A stretch of 64,000 bases of DNA from Sinonovacula constricta (taxonomy: Eukaryota; Mollusca; Bivalvia; Cardiida; Solecurtidae). The DNA lies in the NCBI GenBank assembly GCA_007844125.1, contig CM017558.1, forward strand, positions 28,645,101-28,709,100, in the 5' to 3' direction. This document shows, piece after piece, positions 37,853 through 51,500 of this stretch (the first letter of the stretch is position 1; every line of letters starts with the position of its first letter). The notes under the pieces are model-generated. The model was not told the DNA's origin and ran no database searches. It saw only the letters and a program-made list of their open reading frames with translations. Position numbers and translations under genes: made by a program.

Positions 37853-38068
37853 ATGGATTCATCCCCAGAAGAAGTGGCTAAATGCCTTAAAGAGTCAGTA
37901 AATGGGTCAAATCTCGGAGGTATCGGAAACTGGAATGAAATGATTACAACTTACTTTACAAGTGCAAGTGTTAAGTTGGACTGAAATAGTGAAAGTGACA
38001 GTGAAGGCTTTAATGATATGGAGGAAACATTTACAGACATCGCTTACTCTCACATGTATTTCTATTAA
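37853..38068 (+). pseudogene. Short ORF with in-frame TGA, downstream of promoter cluster
   Basis: From ATG 37853 the frame gives 43 residues (starts MDSSPEEVAKCLKESVNG, ends TSASVKLD) to TGA 37982-37984. The same frame then continues for 27 more residues in a coding-like acidic style (NSESDSEGFNDMEETFTD) to TAA 38066-38068. Possible readings: a Trp-to-stop pseudogene, a genuine 43-residue protein, or a first exon using a donor such as GAG|GTATCG near 37919. AATAAA occurs near 38205. No known domain is recognised; the Ser/Asp/Glu-rich tail is low-complexity. Confidence 0.4.
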
Positions 38069-38477
38069 AGTAAATGCTGTGGATTTATTTTAAAAAAAGG
38101 CTTAAAAACAGTGTCGCCCTCATGTAGTTACCGAGACAAAAAGTTAAGAAATTGACACTTTTATGATTTTCTATAATCACTATTGCATTATATGGTTGCT
38201 TTGTTAATAAATGAGTAAGTGCCTAAATAGAGTTGTGATTTCTCTTTCCTACAATATATGACATGATGGTGTAATTTATATAGAAAATGTTGTCAAATGT
38301 AACTTACGTATCAATTAAAACTTGCACGATGTTTATTACTGTATCCTCTGCCTTCTTGTTAGTGATAAACTACGATGAAATAATATATAATAATTTATGA
38401 ATTATCCGTTTAGTTTTACTATTTTTTAAATACATCGCAAGCGCCGTAGTACAGACGGACCAGAGGCAAATGAAACA

Positions 38478-38575
38478 CAGGGGCACAACAGGTCAGGTGA
38501 AAGACATTTCTACATAAAGTCTTTCGCCCCGCAGTCACAGGAGGACAAATGTCTACCACTACGCCACTCGCTTAC
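38478..38575 (-). repeat. SINE family B fragment, decayed
   Basis: Contains AAAGTCTTTCGCCCCG and TACCACTACGCCACTCGC, corresponding to both ends of the 16276-16378 copy. The middle is lost. Confidence 0.45.
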
Positions 38576-38636
38576 CTATATCATATCTCTGTGCTATGTT
38601 GCATTTTCTTCCTAATTTTAATCATGTTTACATTTT

Positions 38637-38667
<31 letters not shown>

Positions 38668-38668
38668 T
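38637..38668. repeat. (TTTA)n microsatellite
   Basis: Eight TTTA units. A similar imperfect run lies at 528-560. Confidence 0.9.
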
Positions 38669-39062
38669 TTCATCCCGCGGACAGAAGGATTGCGATGCTA
38701 ATAATAAAGGAAAACAAGAAATTTTGGTTGGATGAACCAAAAGCACTTTGAGCTGACAGAGCGAGCATCATTTTCTTAATTCGAACGCCGAAGCAACGAA
38801 ACTGAATGCAATAATTATTCTGTCATTGGAAAATAAGGACAATTATTTTGACCCTGTTGTTTTGCTTGAACAAAATTATTGATTATACTGTCCTCGGCCA
38901 AAACATAACCAACTCGAAATTACACAATTAACAACAATAACATTTTTACATGGTAAGACTAGTGTTTAATTACTCATCAGAAGACAACAAATAGCTGTCT
39001 TTCCGATCAACATGAAACGAAAATACTATTTTTAGAGTTACGATATATTTTAAAACCTGAAA

Positions 39063-39300
39063 AGACATATGACAAAGGTAATGACAAATGTGCCTGCCAA
39101 ATGTATAAGTCAAAACTGTGACTGGACATGGTTTTGAGAAAACCCAACAGTTACCGCCTAAGAACGGTTAGTCGGCGACAAGAACAGCTAGGATGCATTT
39201 ACAGAGAGCTCTTAACTCGAACATTCTAAGAGGTTTCTCATGTGAAAGCAGTGAAAGGAAACAACATCTATTTGAAACACAATTGTCCAAGTATGTATTC
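39063..39300 (+). repeat. R1a copy, diverged
   Basis: ACATATGACAAAGGTAATGA, CCCAACAGTTACCGCC, TTTACAGAGAGCTCTTAACT, AAGAGGTTTCTCATGTGAAA and CATCTATTTGAAAC follow the R1a order. Confidence 0.6.
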
Positions 39301-42300
39301 TCTACTCTTGTATAGGCTTGATCATTGGCATCCATTTAATCTCGCCACCATAATACATTAAAACGAAACAAATAAAATGTGCATAGATGCCTTATTTTCT
39401 CTTACATGGTCACAAAACACAATAGTTGATTAATCTATTTGTCGAGGTAGGATATTAAGCAAAACAATTACGTTTACACATCTTACTGCCTCTCGACTAA
39501 AATTCTTCTCATGCTCTTATTGGTTATATTCTTAAAAACAATTCAATAGTTGTATGTCGGGCTGGTAAGAACTCGGGAATATAGGACGGCAGAATGTGTT
39601 TAAAATGTTTAGGAATTTAGATTAGATTTTTTGTTGACATTAGTTTTTCTAAGCCAAGCCAAAAGTAATCCTAGATGAGTTCAATACGTAGTATATAATA
39701 TCGTCTTTAAATGTAATGTGTCATTAATCCTGGCTGTTTTAACAGTATCAGTTCAATTACCATACAACAATATTTGTATGTTGATGACACACCAATTTAG
39801 TTTTATATTCTTAGCAGAAAATGGTTTAAGTCATTTTAGTGACCCAGTTTCAGACATTTTAGGAATGTGATGTAAAATAGAATAGCTTCAAGACAAAGTG
39901 TACGTGTCAAAATACAGCCTTTTCGAAACAGCAGTAAGTTTAAAGTAATAAAGTATTGTATTATTTTCCTATGCTTTTCAATTTCTACGCTTTTATTTTC
40001 TTGAATAATTGATTATGTTAGGCAACAATAACATGCATTTTCTTGAGATATGTATAGTCTACCGTGATAAACTGTTTGAGACTTACATTTTCCGATACTG
40101 CTAAGGTAATTACAGACTTTAGCTTATTCCAGTCAGTTCGGTCGATTTTATTTCAACTCGTAGTCGGTACTTAATAGTTTAAATGTTTTGAAATGTTTCA
40201 TTTCGGTGAAAACAATTTAATCTACAACCGGTTTACAGAATACCCTCTATTTATGTTGTCAACCGAATGTGTGTGTGTGTTGTGCTTTAATAAATTAAGT
40301 AGCTTAAGTAAATGTTGTACGTATTCAAAATTGAAAGTGCATTCAAGTAAATGTGAGATTCTACTTCAACTGATTTCATTATTGCATTCTCTTTGTGTAA
40401 AGTTGTCATCGTTGTTATTCTGAAAAAGGGGAAAACGTGGTCTTATCTTTTATCATTTTGTCTTCTCGAGTGTTTTGAATGAGAGATTAGGCGATTTTTT
40501 AAATGTCTCTTAACGAACGAACGAACGATTTTTTTAATATGTGGTGGAAGATGCATGTTGAGGTTTATAGATTTGTAAAAACGAGAGTCCAAGAGTTTAG
40601 TATAATAATCGAAGTAATCAATGTACTCATTGCAAGACACATATTATTTTGGGCTTAAATATTTTCTATTGGTCATTGTTATAAGATGTTCCACCTGATG
40701 TGAATATAGAATTGCCAATTCTAGGTCTGACAAAATACATGGTTAGCTTTTTCATCGCTTACCATGCATTTTCCTCTTTGAATAACTCGATATGTTAACA
40801 TCTAATAAAACAAGATAAAGTGAAACAAACATAGATATTTATTTGTTTGATAATAGATGAAACATCTCAATTTCTTGAATTCAAACTTGAAACTAAATAA
40901 AACATCACTATCTTTTTTAATTACTGTCCCAAGCAAGTGGCTTCTATAAAAACTTTAAACATTATTGAACACACTTAAATTAAAATTAATCAATGAGTAT
41001 GTGGCAACATTATATATTGTACCTCTTATCTTCTGTTACAGTTAGTTAAAGCTTATTAAATTCCTAAATACTATGTTAAAATGGCTAAAGTTTTCAACGA
41101 TTCGCCTCAAGGTTCTTTTTTCAACTAGACATGCTGTATAAAATAAAACTAAGTATGATAGAAGCCATAATAATACTTACATGTCTACAAGTAAAAGTTT
41201 ACAAACAATTTAACACAATTGATTTTCAGGAAAGTTATCATATATAAGCATTATTCAATAAATACGTCAATACATATGTCAATTATAATAAACCCGTTTT
41301 AAGACCTGAATACTTTATGAATTATAAAGTCTTGTAAAACAAACGTGTTTTTTTTCAATAAATCAAATAGTGTGCATAAGGTGTGCAAAAATTAATTAAA
41401 ATAAATTCTATTGCAATATTTACGTTTACCAGATCATCATTACATTTTGTATCTCATTTTCCAATACTCACTAGCGACAGCCATTTCTTCTATTTCTTCA
41501 GCTCGACGTCAAACGAAAGCATGAATATCAACATAATTGAATCGTTGCACAGGAGTCAACTAAAGTATGCTTTAGCCCGTGGAAATAAATGCAAAATTCA
41601 TTACTTAATTCATTTTTAGCGTTAGCCGAACATAAATGAATAGAAACGGTTGATAGCATCACCAACTGGGTATTGTTAAAACATCGAGGATGGGGCTCTA
41701 CTGGATTATATGCACTCAATAGAAAATCACTGACACATTTATTAGGAGCATTGCATGATGTTATTTCTTGAAATCAAGACAGAAACTTGAAGACCATATG
41801 AAATGGGTTCATGTTACAGCTCATTAATTGTGACCAACGTGGGAAGAAAATAAACAACAGTCCAGAGTAATTTCAATCATTAACAATGAGACAAGCCTGA
41901 CAAACAAACGAAAAACGAAAAGTAAGACTAACAGGCAGAAGTACAGGAGAAAGGACCAATAATTAATATTTCAAATGTACACAAAGGCCATATTCAACAG
42001 TTTAAGACATAAATCTCCTGATTTGCCTTACTATTTATGTCTTGTTTGTCCTGGGCGTTGAAGTTAAATACATTTTTATCATTTTTGTGGCGTATATATC
42101 CTTATCCGCTTTTAAATTTCCCATTGCACAAAAAATATTGATATCAGACGTAGGCATGTAATGATAATTAAGGTCAATTACAAGTAAAAATAAATATTAT
42201 ATGATGACGAGAAGTTACCACCACATCAGTACGTTCACATTCTATGTACCAACAGAGTAGCAATCTATAATATCGAATAAAATAGTTTAATGTGAAAATG

Positions 42301-44389
42301 ATATAGCGAAGGTTACATATCTATTTTAGTAAGAATTTGTATTTAATTGTGTTTGAAGTCCGCACAGAGGCAAACGACAAATAGACATCATTGAAAAAAA
42401 ATACGAATCTTATACTAAACTACCAAATTGAGTGTGCAAGTGCTAAGACTGTCATTAATCATGGCCGGAGTCTTGTGATAAGGTTATCAGTCATATGTCT
42501 CCACAATTCTCGGGGAAAGATTAGGCTTGATGATGACCAGTCTGAGAAAAAAAGCTAAGTAGACAGAGGCCTGACGAGGTCTTCGTATTAAAGTCTCTTG
42601 CTTGAATGGACTGTCCATCAATGGTAGTTTTCATTCGAAATAATCATTGCCAATTTTCCCGTATGTATCACGATCGAGGTCAGTATCCTTGGATATGTTT
42701 GAAAAGACAGTCTGGGATGATATTAGTATTAGCTAATTATTTCGGCTTTTGAAAAATGATCAGGGCAAACAATAGAGCGGATACAAGTTTAGCAATTGTA
42801 TATGGGATTTTGGATCCAATATGAACACTGATGCGAGACACAACATTTTTACCAATACTTATCTATTGGCATTCATGGTTTATATCATCGCCCCGAGCTA
42901 TTGAACAAATTACATAACAAAATTGTATTATTAAATGCATCAAAATGCAAATGAAGGTTGCCACAAGACGTAAGAATTGGGTTAGTCGCTGTTGATCTTA
43001 CTTTTCAGTGTGTTTATAACGCAATTATACACTTCAGGATATTGGTATGAAATTTCAAAGTTAGTTGATACCCATCCTATGCAGCATATGGCGAAATCAA
43101 ATGATCGTCCATACGTTGAAGAAGTTTATACAACTCTTACTATAGAAAGTTATTTAAAATACAAAAACCCTTTTCTTATAAATACGAAGATATTTTGATG
43201 TCATGGGTGAAAAGGGCAATTCTCATAAATGGACGCATGTAAAAAGTTATAGTGCTCTATTCCAAAAGGATTCGACAGTAGGGATAAGAGCAGCAGATAT
43301 ACAAATAGAAGAAATAAAACGAAAGCATTTGACTCTGTAGAAAGTGAATTTGGTGTCCATGTACATAGTTAATACTGAAAGACAAGCAGCTTTAGAATAT
43401 CAACATTTTGCAATATCAATTTTTAACTGTAGTATGAATTCAGCAGAGGAATCCTCATATAAATTGGTTTAAGACAACTTGATCCACTATCATTGTATAT
43501 TACATGTTTAAAATTTATTTGAAATGTTTTTATTAATTTCGCTACAAACGGCCATGTCATGCTGATTCATGTACACTCATAAAAGAAAACTAAAGTTTAT
43601 GACCAAAGTTAAAGTTTTAATATGTATAAAATATGTTTTCGTATTCTCAAAAAGCTTATACAAGATTTATGAAACCTATTTTTCATGATGTCTGTATTTT
43701 GAATAAAGATAACGTTTACGGTTGTTTTATTATGCTTTGTAAGCGATCGTAGAAAATACTCTGCATAAAACATAAATAAAATGAACTGCTTGTTTGTGCA
43801 TCACGTTTCTTTTTTTATAAACAGTTCTAAAACGCATATCTGACCAGTTTTCTAGCAGAAATTAATTGTATCTGTGGAAATGATTTCGTATATGCATTCG
43901 TATAAGATCTTATGCGCCTTGATTTTGTACCATTTGTGATGTTTGTATCCAATTTCTCGATGTAAATGAAACTTTGTTTTGATATTAAAGGTATAAAATA
44001 TCATTTTTCAAGAGACAAAAGACGTATGTTGGTGGCAAATAAACAATTTACTTAAGAAAAACATGTAAATTGATATTTAGTTAAAACAACATAAATAACA
44101 CGGTATACAGTATATCCACATTTGATGATGATGTGTTTAATATTTCTTTATCCTCTTGGTTATCAAGTCTGTGAGTCTTTTAATGGGCACATCATTCACC
44201 CATGACAATAACAGCGTCATCGAAGGGGGTCTTAATTAACACTTTAAATAGCTTAAGAGAGAACCAACTGATAGCAGAGTGAAGCACTTAGAAATGATAC
44301 TTGAACGCAAACTTTAAAGTTGTATTATTCACCAAAAACTTAAAACATGGTTATGCAATAGAGATTACTTTAATTACTTTGCTAGCAGA
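39301..44389. other. Non-coding stretch
   Basis: No supported gene. A (CGAA)n patch sits at 40515-40530. ORFs at 40443-40640 (minus) and 41383-41619 are short and motif-free. Confidence 0.45.
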
Positions 44390-45400
44390 AGTCACCTGTA
44401 AATCACAACAAAGCGTCTTGGCATGTATCTGAAACATGCTCGACCTTCTGGCCATTATGACAGGTATCATACATTATCTCTTCCTTAAGAGTTTGTGCAT
44501 TATATAGTGGGCGAATATTCTTGAGAAATTCAACACTCCTGATTTTGTGGCGTTGCACAAAGAAAAAAATATACTTGTACAGTCAACTACCTTCCTACTG
44601 CAATTCTATTCTTACTCCAACTATAACTGGCGACAGACAATTAAATTAGGAGAGACGAAATCCAATACAATGCTTCCTCTCTTTGGTATTCCAATTTTAC
44701 GAAGTTAGCAAGGAAAGGTAGTTCTTAAGGGCTAAATTATTATACATTTATGAAATACAATACAAGTTGCATGTAAGATATATAATTTGTATATGAAATA
44801 TTTAACGTATGCGAAATGTCAATGCACAACATATACGGGTAAGTTTAAATCTCTTTGCTCATTTGCAAAATGATCCAAGGCTTCAAAATAAACGAAATCA
44901 CTCCTGGATTAATGCCACAACCTTATTTAGACAAAACGTAAACTAAAAACATTTTAAAATAATTACGACACAATGTTATAATTGGTCTTGAATAATCAAT
45001 GGCCGAATATGTTTCAGTACTGTTATAATGCTTAGGTCTTTCAATTCCAGCACTTTCATAATTAAATGATGTATTTTGATGGCAAGCATGAGCATCTCGG
45101 GTAGTTAAAACTCAATCATTTGCGTTATATTTACACAGACCATTTTATGACAAATTAGGCCATTTAATACGAGCAATGTCCGATTAAGGTTAAGATACTT
45201 TTCCTCAACAAAGCAGTATCTACGTCATCATTACCAATAACAACATATATTGGTAGTATTTAGTATTATTATTTTTAACTTTTAATTACATTATTATTGA
45301 CTTTAGCACTGTCAAGAACGATTTTCTACACATGGTCGAAATGGAAATGTACATACGGTTAAATATGCTCTGTTTTTGTAGACATTTAATTGCGTTCAAT
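44390..45400 (+). repeat. Old duplicated block R2, copy 1
   Basis: Matches 55800-56440 and then 57472-57700 in order: TCTGAAACATGC / ACTGAAACATG; GAGAAATTCAACA / GAGATAACTTCAACA; GAGACGAAATCCAATAC / GAGACAAAGTCCAATC; ACGAAGTTAGCAAGG / ACTAAGTTAGCAAG; ACAACATATACGGGT / AAGCACATACGGGT; GTAGTATTTAGTATTATTATT / GTAGTATGTCATTATTATT. Non-coding. Confidence 0.55.
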
Positions 45401-47510
45401 TATGAAGTCTGCATCCTTACTTCAAATCAAATGTGTAATTGTTCCTTAAAATGATCTAGGTAATTTTTATTTTTGTATGACATATAAAATAGAACTATTA
45501 ATGAAATCCATACTTAAATTATCAAAACATCAAAAATAGCAATAAACGTGGCTGAACGAGGATTCTCAAGCTTAAAATCAAACGCACATTAGATTGAGTC
45601 AAGGGTTAACACAATTTTTACATCGACCCTAGATAGTTGACACTATCTTCTGTTTACATTTGTAAATTCTTTATTTAAAATTTTGTTACCTTCAGACATT
45701 CTGACATTCCAGTTTCTAATCTCCAGAGAAATCTGGGATGTTTTATTGCAAAAGTTATCTGTGCTTCTGTCTTACATATGTTTATATGTTATCCCCAAAC
45801 CGGTTTTAAAAATATACACATTCATAAGCTTTTGTTACACGTGTTTGTTTTCCGCCGATTCTTCTGAGGTGTTTTTAAATATTGTAAATTATGTCACAGC
45901 AAATGCTCCAGAGAATGTTGCATACTGCAGTGTAAAGGAAGAAAATCTCATGTGCAAAATGTATGCTACATAACACCTTAACATTAAACTTATCTTAATT
46001 CATGTTGTGTGTTGTGTGCGTGCGTGCGTGCGTGTGTGTTTGCGCAATGGTGTTGTGTGAGCGTGCTTGCGTGCGTGCATGCGTGCGTGCATGCGCGCGT
46101 GCGTGCGTCCGTGCGTGCGTGCGTGCGTGTGTGTGTGTGTGTTTGTGTGTGTGTGTGCGCATATAGCGATGTAATGTACAGTGTAGGTGTATATTGAAAT
46201 GTTTTTACGCTGAAAAACACACCTTTACAGAATATAGGCTTTTCACTCAGTGTGGCAGTTTGGGATAAAAGTTATATTTTAATATTTTCAAGAAGTATGT
46301 GTAGTTCCTTTTTTCTTTTCTTGTAAGTAATAATATATATGTTCAAAATTGAAAATTAATTATAATTACGTGTATTCTATAATCGAACTTTCTGTGTAGA
46401 AGCGGTCAAAGATGTATTTGACTTTATTAAACTTAGACTGCCGTTCGATATTTAAAGAAAACTATCTGCAAGCGGTTGTTATAAGCATTCCGGCTTCATT
46501 TTTCTCAAAATAATGGTCTTTACTGTTTTTTGTGATTTGATATAATAACGTGCTAACCTTTTATTCAGATTAGATTTACATTTTGCTTCAGTAACAGATC
46601 AATATGTCAAACATTCCGACAATAGTTTGTGGTATTTTTTTTCTTTTTATGTCGATCATGTACAACACGCTTGTACACAAAATTGTTAGACAAAATATGT
46701 ATGTGTATGCATTAGAATATGAGATTTAAGCAACAAGCTGTTTAATTACGTAGAAATTTCGACATACGCATCAAAAAATGTCTTTATGCAGCTATATGAA
46801 CAAACTTTTTTTGTCCCTATGTCACTGTTTTGCATGATATATTTCCTGATAAATTGTCTATGAAAATTTAAAATAAGGTAAAGCATGTGCTCTTATAAAC
46901 AACTAAAACTTTCTCCAAGATCTAAGATGATTGTAACAAATATATTATACATTGTCTATTATCAAAGGACAAATTATTCTCCTACCGAAAAATACATTCA
47001 ACATGTACATTCGATTTAGTAGCAAACTTAAAGAGTGTTTTGTGCCAGTACACTTCGAAATTGCATTTTAAGTCCATAAAATAGTACCAAATAATTTTTG
47101 AAAGAAATGTTTTGTGCGAAAAGTGTCGCATACGAAAATTGTTCAACCCCTATATGCACTCAGGTAATTAACACAGTGTGTTAAGACTCGTCTTATATTA
47201 GCTATAATTACTTTTTTACGTCATGCTTGCCATTGTAGTCTGCTCTGTGTGCCTCGTCTGTTTTGCTAGATAATCAGAATTATATACTAACTCGTCAGAA
47301 GAATAATTGTAATAACTTAATAAGTAACTTTCAAGTCGTATATCGACACCTTTTTAACGTAAGTTGATTATTTCTTTGTTATGTATTATATATATTTTAA
47401 TATTTTAACATGTCTTTCTTGTGATAAGTACGTTTAATTTTAATCCATTTCCAGAATCTTTACTTCAAATTAAAAAATAGTAACAAAGAACTAATAACAA
47501 TCTACAGTGT
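45401..47510. other. Non-coding stretch between R2 and the palindrome
   Basis: A 96-codon ORF at 45683-45973 (MLPSDILTFQFLISREIWDV...) follows an acceptor-like TTACCTTCAG but shows no known domain. The rest is the compound GTGC/GT array and featureless AT-rich DNA. Confidence 0.4.
46011..46166. repeat. (GTGC)n/(GT)n compound microsatellite
   Basis: Imperfect GTGC units change to GT units near 46125. Purine-pyrimidine alternation throughout gives Z-DNA potential. The ORFs on both strands are artefacts of the repeat. Confidence 0.9.
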
Positions 47511-47621
47511 ATATTTAAATAGCGAGTTGTAAACAAATCACCAAATCATGTAGCAGCAGTGAATATATATATATATTCACTGCTGCTACATGATTTGGTG
47601 ATTTGTTTACAACCCGCTATT

Positions 47622-47628
<7 letters not shown>
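47511..47628. repeat. 118-bp near-perfect palindrome
   Basis: Arms 47511-47569 and 47570-47628 are reverse complements with a single mismatch (47525 versus 47614). The centre is GTGAATATATATATATATTCAC and the arms contain CAAATCACCAAATCATGTAG. It runs directly into an (AT)n array ending 47704. It could form a long hairpin in RNA or a cruciform in DNA. Confidence 0.95.

Positions 47629-47704
<76 letters not shown>
47625..47704. repeat. (AT)n microsatellite beside the palindrome
   Basis: About 40 AT units continuing from the right arm of the 118-bp palindrome. Confidence 0.95.
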
Positions 47705-47706
<2 letters not shown>

Positions 47707-47789
47707 ATTTTAGTTTATTAAGAAGTTTAAATATGACTAAAGCGTCACTTGTTTAAGATTCTCTTTGTCTCTTTTTCTCTTCATCTCTT

Positions 47790-48560
47790 TATCTTTGCTG
47801 ATAAACTATTGTTAAGATGATCATTTCATCATTGGCGATCGTATGAGCTCCTAAAGCTGCCACCAAGTCTAGCATCGATTGGTATATGAGGCTTTACGGA
47901 ATCTCTACAATTGATAAGAATATTTGTCTCTTAATTGTGGAGAAATGAAGTGTCATTTGCTTGGCAATCCTTGAAGCCAGTGACTAGAGGTCTTTTAAAT
48001 ATCAATAATGTGTTACTCTATGGCAAAGTTAGAATTCAATGTATAAACATATTTTATTCGGATCTGCAATTTCCAAGTTAAACTTAAACTAAGATAAGTA
48101 TCTACATTCGAATTGGTTATTTGAGGCTTAAATTAAAATTAAAAACAATGATTGTATTACGAAATAAAGTTATTCTCGCAGAAAGATTAACTTGCTGAAA
48201 TAAGCCAAATACTGCTTCTAAACATTGGTTTGTAGGTTAATTACCTTGGTTAGTAAGCAAGTAACTTAGTTACTGGGTTACTTCGTTTTAATACCTTCTT
48301 TGACAGTTGCTTAGTTACTTAGGTAACCAGGTGCTTAATCAGTGTATAAGCTGACTAATTTGTAAACTTAGTAATGTTAAACCCCATAGTTTTCTATTCA
48401 TCCATGTTTAATACGAAAAATAAAATAAAACCTTAATGATCACTTGCCTTTGAAATACTGTTTAAATTAATTACTACCAAAGACAAAGCATATATGTTCA
48501 TACCGTATATTCACTTTTTTACACATTCTATGAGACAAGTAGCTATATTAATACAACAGA
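47790..48560 (+). repeat. Old duplicated block R5, copy 1
   Basis: Collinear with 60110-60880: GCATCGATTG...TATGAGGCTTTACGGA; TCTGCAATTTCCAGTT-like; CCAAATACT; the TTAGTTACTTAGGTAAC-type run at 48250-48340; and CACATTCTATGAGACAAG at the end. Low-complexity TTACTTAGT motifs recur in the middle. Non-coding. Confidence 0.6.
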
Positions 48561-51500
48561 TCAGCGATGAAAAAGTGAAATATTTGAATTTTTTGCTGAT
48601 TCCGGTAAAATTCTAACCCTATAGATTGTTTTGGGGATGACACTTCATTTCACTTTAGGATTCTTTGAAAAGAAAACAACAAACATGTTTGTTTCTTCCA
48701 GCAATCCAGCTGCTTCTATGTCTTAGAAAGATGTAGACTTTTGTTTAATATTTGCTGATAAGCGGAGTATTATATTTAAATATTTTGATCTGCACAGAAA
48801 TGCTAACTGTATTTTAATAATGCAAACATTATTGTAATTCATTTTTGGGGGTCTTTTTATTTTGAGAATTGGGATACATGTGTAAATGAAGTCACAGCTA
48901 CAAATATAATAGATATTTAACCTGCCAACATATAACACATTATTTGTCCCATTATGTCAGCATCGGTCATCTGTTGGACATCAATTAACATCATTTCGTG
49001 GGTTTTAACAACAATTGTGTTCGTTGTTTGAGAGAAAACACAGGCTTCAACATTTGGATAACACATAGAACGTGTCGTAAAAATATTTTCAGCTTAAGAT
49101 TTATATATACTGAAACCTTATTAAATGCCTGATTCGTGTTCCTACAGATTTTCCAGAGAGTTTCCTTAGATTAGATGTTTTGCGATTTGGTTTTATCGAT
49201 CGTACAGACTGAGGCTTCGCTTAGGGAGTACATACAATCAGCTTAGTTTTTTTTATTTTTGGATGTAGAATTTGTAAGACTGTCAATTACGTATACTAGT
49301 TTAATCGCATGAGCATTTAACCAAGTTTGTATTTTGAATAAAAATACAACGGAAATAAGCATTTTATGTTCTTAATTTATTCGGTAAAGGAACTATACTT
49401 GTTTTATCTGTAGAAGGTAAGAAATCAGAGCATTTTGTTACCAAATCATGACATTGGAATAATCTTACTGAAATCGTTGTGGAAATAAACTATTTTGTCA
49501 AGAAGATCAAAGAATAAATCGTCGTTACAAGGCATTTTCAATTAAGCACTTAGCCTACTTTATGCAGTGCCATCTTTTGCTTGTAAAAATTTGATGTAAG
49601 CAACAAAATGCAACCGAAAGGATCCGCGCAATTTAGCTTTATTTTAGTTAAAATGTCTTCGCGTGAAAAAAAACATATTAATATAAATATTTTAAATCGT
49701 TTAGCGTTGTGGAATTTAGGCTTTTCCAGCAAACAATAAATCATATAAACTTCTTAAATCCGGATAATTCCCTCAACGCCAACTAACGGCACGAGTTCAG
49801 GAAAAAGCAAAAGTAAGTGAGCATATGGCGTTTTATAAATGTTGTATTAAATGATAACGAGTATCAGACTCTTTTTATCAAATGATTTTAGTCGACAGGA
49901 TACAATTTTTACAAATTTTGAAGAACACTACTAGATGAAATAGACAATCTGCATCATGATGACCTCGATGACGTCATCAATCAAGAGCTGTATTACACAA
50001 ACGTAATATAACAAAATATGTAATGGCTGTATTGAATGGAAAACAATGGGAACCATGGGATTACAAAATAGGTGCTAATGTAATTTAATGCACGTTTGTG
50101 TCGAGGGCTATTGCATGTTTCAAGATGGAATCACAATACAATAGTATATGTATCCATAACCAATTATTCACCTTTCGCGATCAGAACCGGTACATCAATA
50201 TAACTTTTTGACACTTTACATTTACAAAGGTAGACCCAATACAATCGTTGGAAAGGATTTGGTTTTAACACATGAGGAAATCCGACGTCATTTTGTTTAA
50301 AATGTCCAAATTTCGTCAACATTAAATGAAGCCGCTCATTTATTTTATGTGTTACTATGAAAACATTGCAGCCTTTCGTAAACGAGTGTCATTAGAATGT
50401 TGACAAATTTATATATAACATTTCTTTATTTCTGCCCATGCAAATGAAGGGATTAATTTCTCGTTTTTGCTGCAACATTGAGAGTTAAAGCAAATGAATG
50501 TGCTTAACATTTTAAATAAACAGGCTGATGCATAATATGAATTCATATTAAATACCAAGGAAATGTTTATGTGACTTGCTATATGGCAAAGTGTGTACGG
50601 TATCTGTTGAAAACTGAAACACTCTTGCACCACCTTTTTATCGTATAATGTGTTTTAAACGTAAACGACAATTTACGGTTACAGAGTTACCTTGTATATG
50701 TTTATATTAATGTCATATCCTGTTTTCAGTAGAGTATATAATTTAACCCAAAACCCCAAAATTATCGCAATATACGTACATTCTTGCATCTCATGCAAGG
50801 GCACATATATACATGCAAGAACAATAGTCTGGAAGTATAATACACAATAAACCAATTTCATTGTTTAATTATCAAATTTATGTACACCTAGATATTTAAA
50901 ACTATCATTTAATCATTTATTAATTGCTGTTTTCCCAAACCGACATTTCAGTACCTCATGATGATGTTTTACTTGCGAAGCACATAAACAATATATATTG
51001 TCACCGTGGCAGGCCATTGTTTTATTTCTCGAGCCCCTGTTGATTTGTCGACATGGCATAGTTTAAGCAAGAAATGAAGATGCCTGCACAAACTTATCTT
51101 GCATAATCAAGCCCCGACGATACCATGTACAAGGTAGTGGTGTGGTTTATGTCTACTCACTCGGATTCAATGGTCGTGTTTATACACACATTTTGTATTG
51201 TTTAGTGAATATTATTAAAACGTTAAAGCAAAGTCTGATTTTCCATATCAACGTTATTTCTATTGCTGCGTGTTGCTGTTGTCGTTGTCTTTTTTGGTTT
51301 TACGAAAGTAGATAAGAACCACAAGTATATAGACTAATTTGAAAAGGTAAAGAGCGCTCTCAAAAGATATACCTTACACGAGTGACGTTATCCCATTCAC
51401 ATTCATACATACATGTACGTGGTTTTACTTTCTATAAAACATAGAGTTTAAAACGTTAGACTATTGCTCAAAGTTAAACGTGTTTTGGTATGTTCCATAA

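Noticed and set aside
45683..45973. 96-codon ORF after an acceptor-like site
   Set aside because: No recognisable domain and no neighbouring exon; splice signal alone is weak evidence.
45990..46220. His/Thr/Ala-rich and Cys/Val-rich ORFs
   Set aside because: Translation of the GTGC/GT repeat on both strands.
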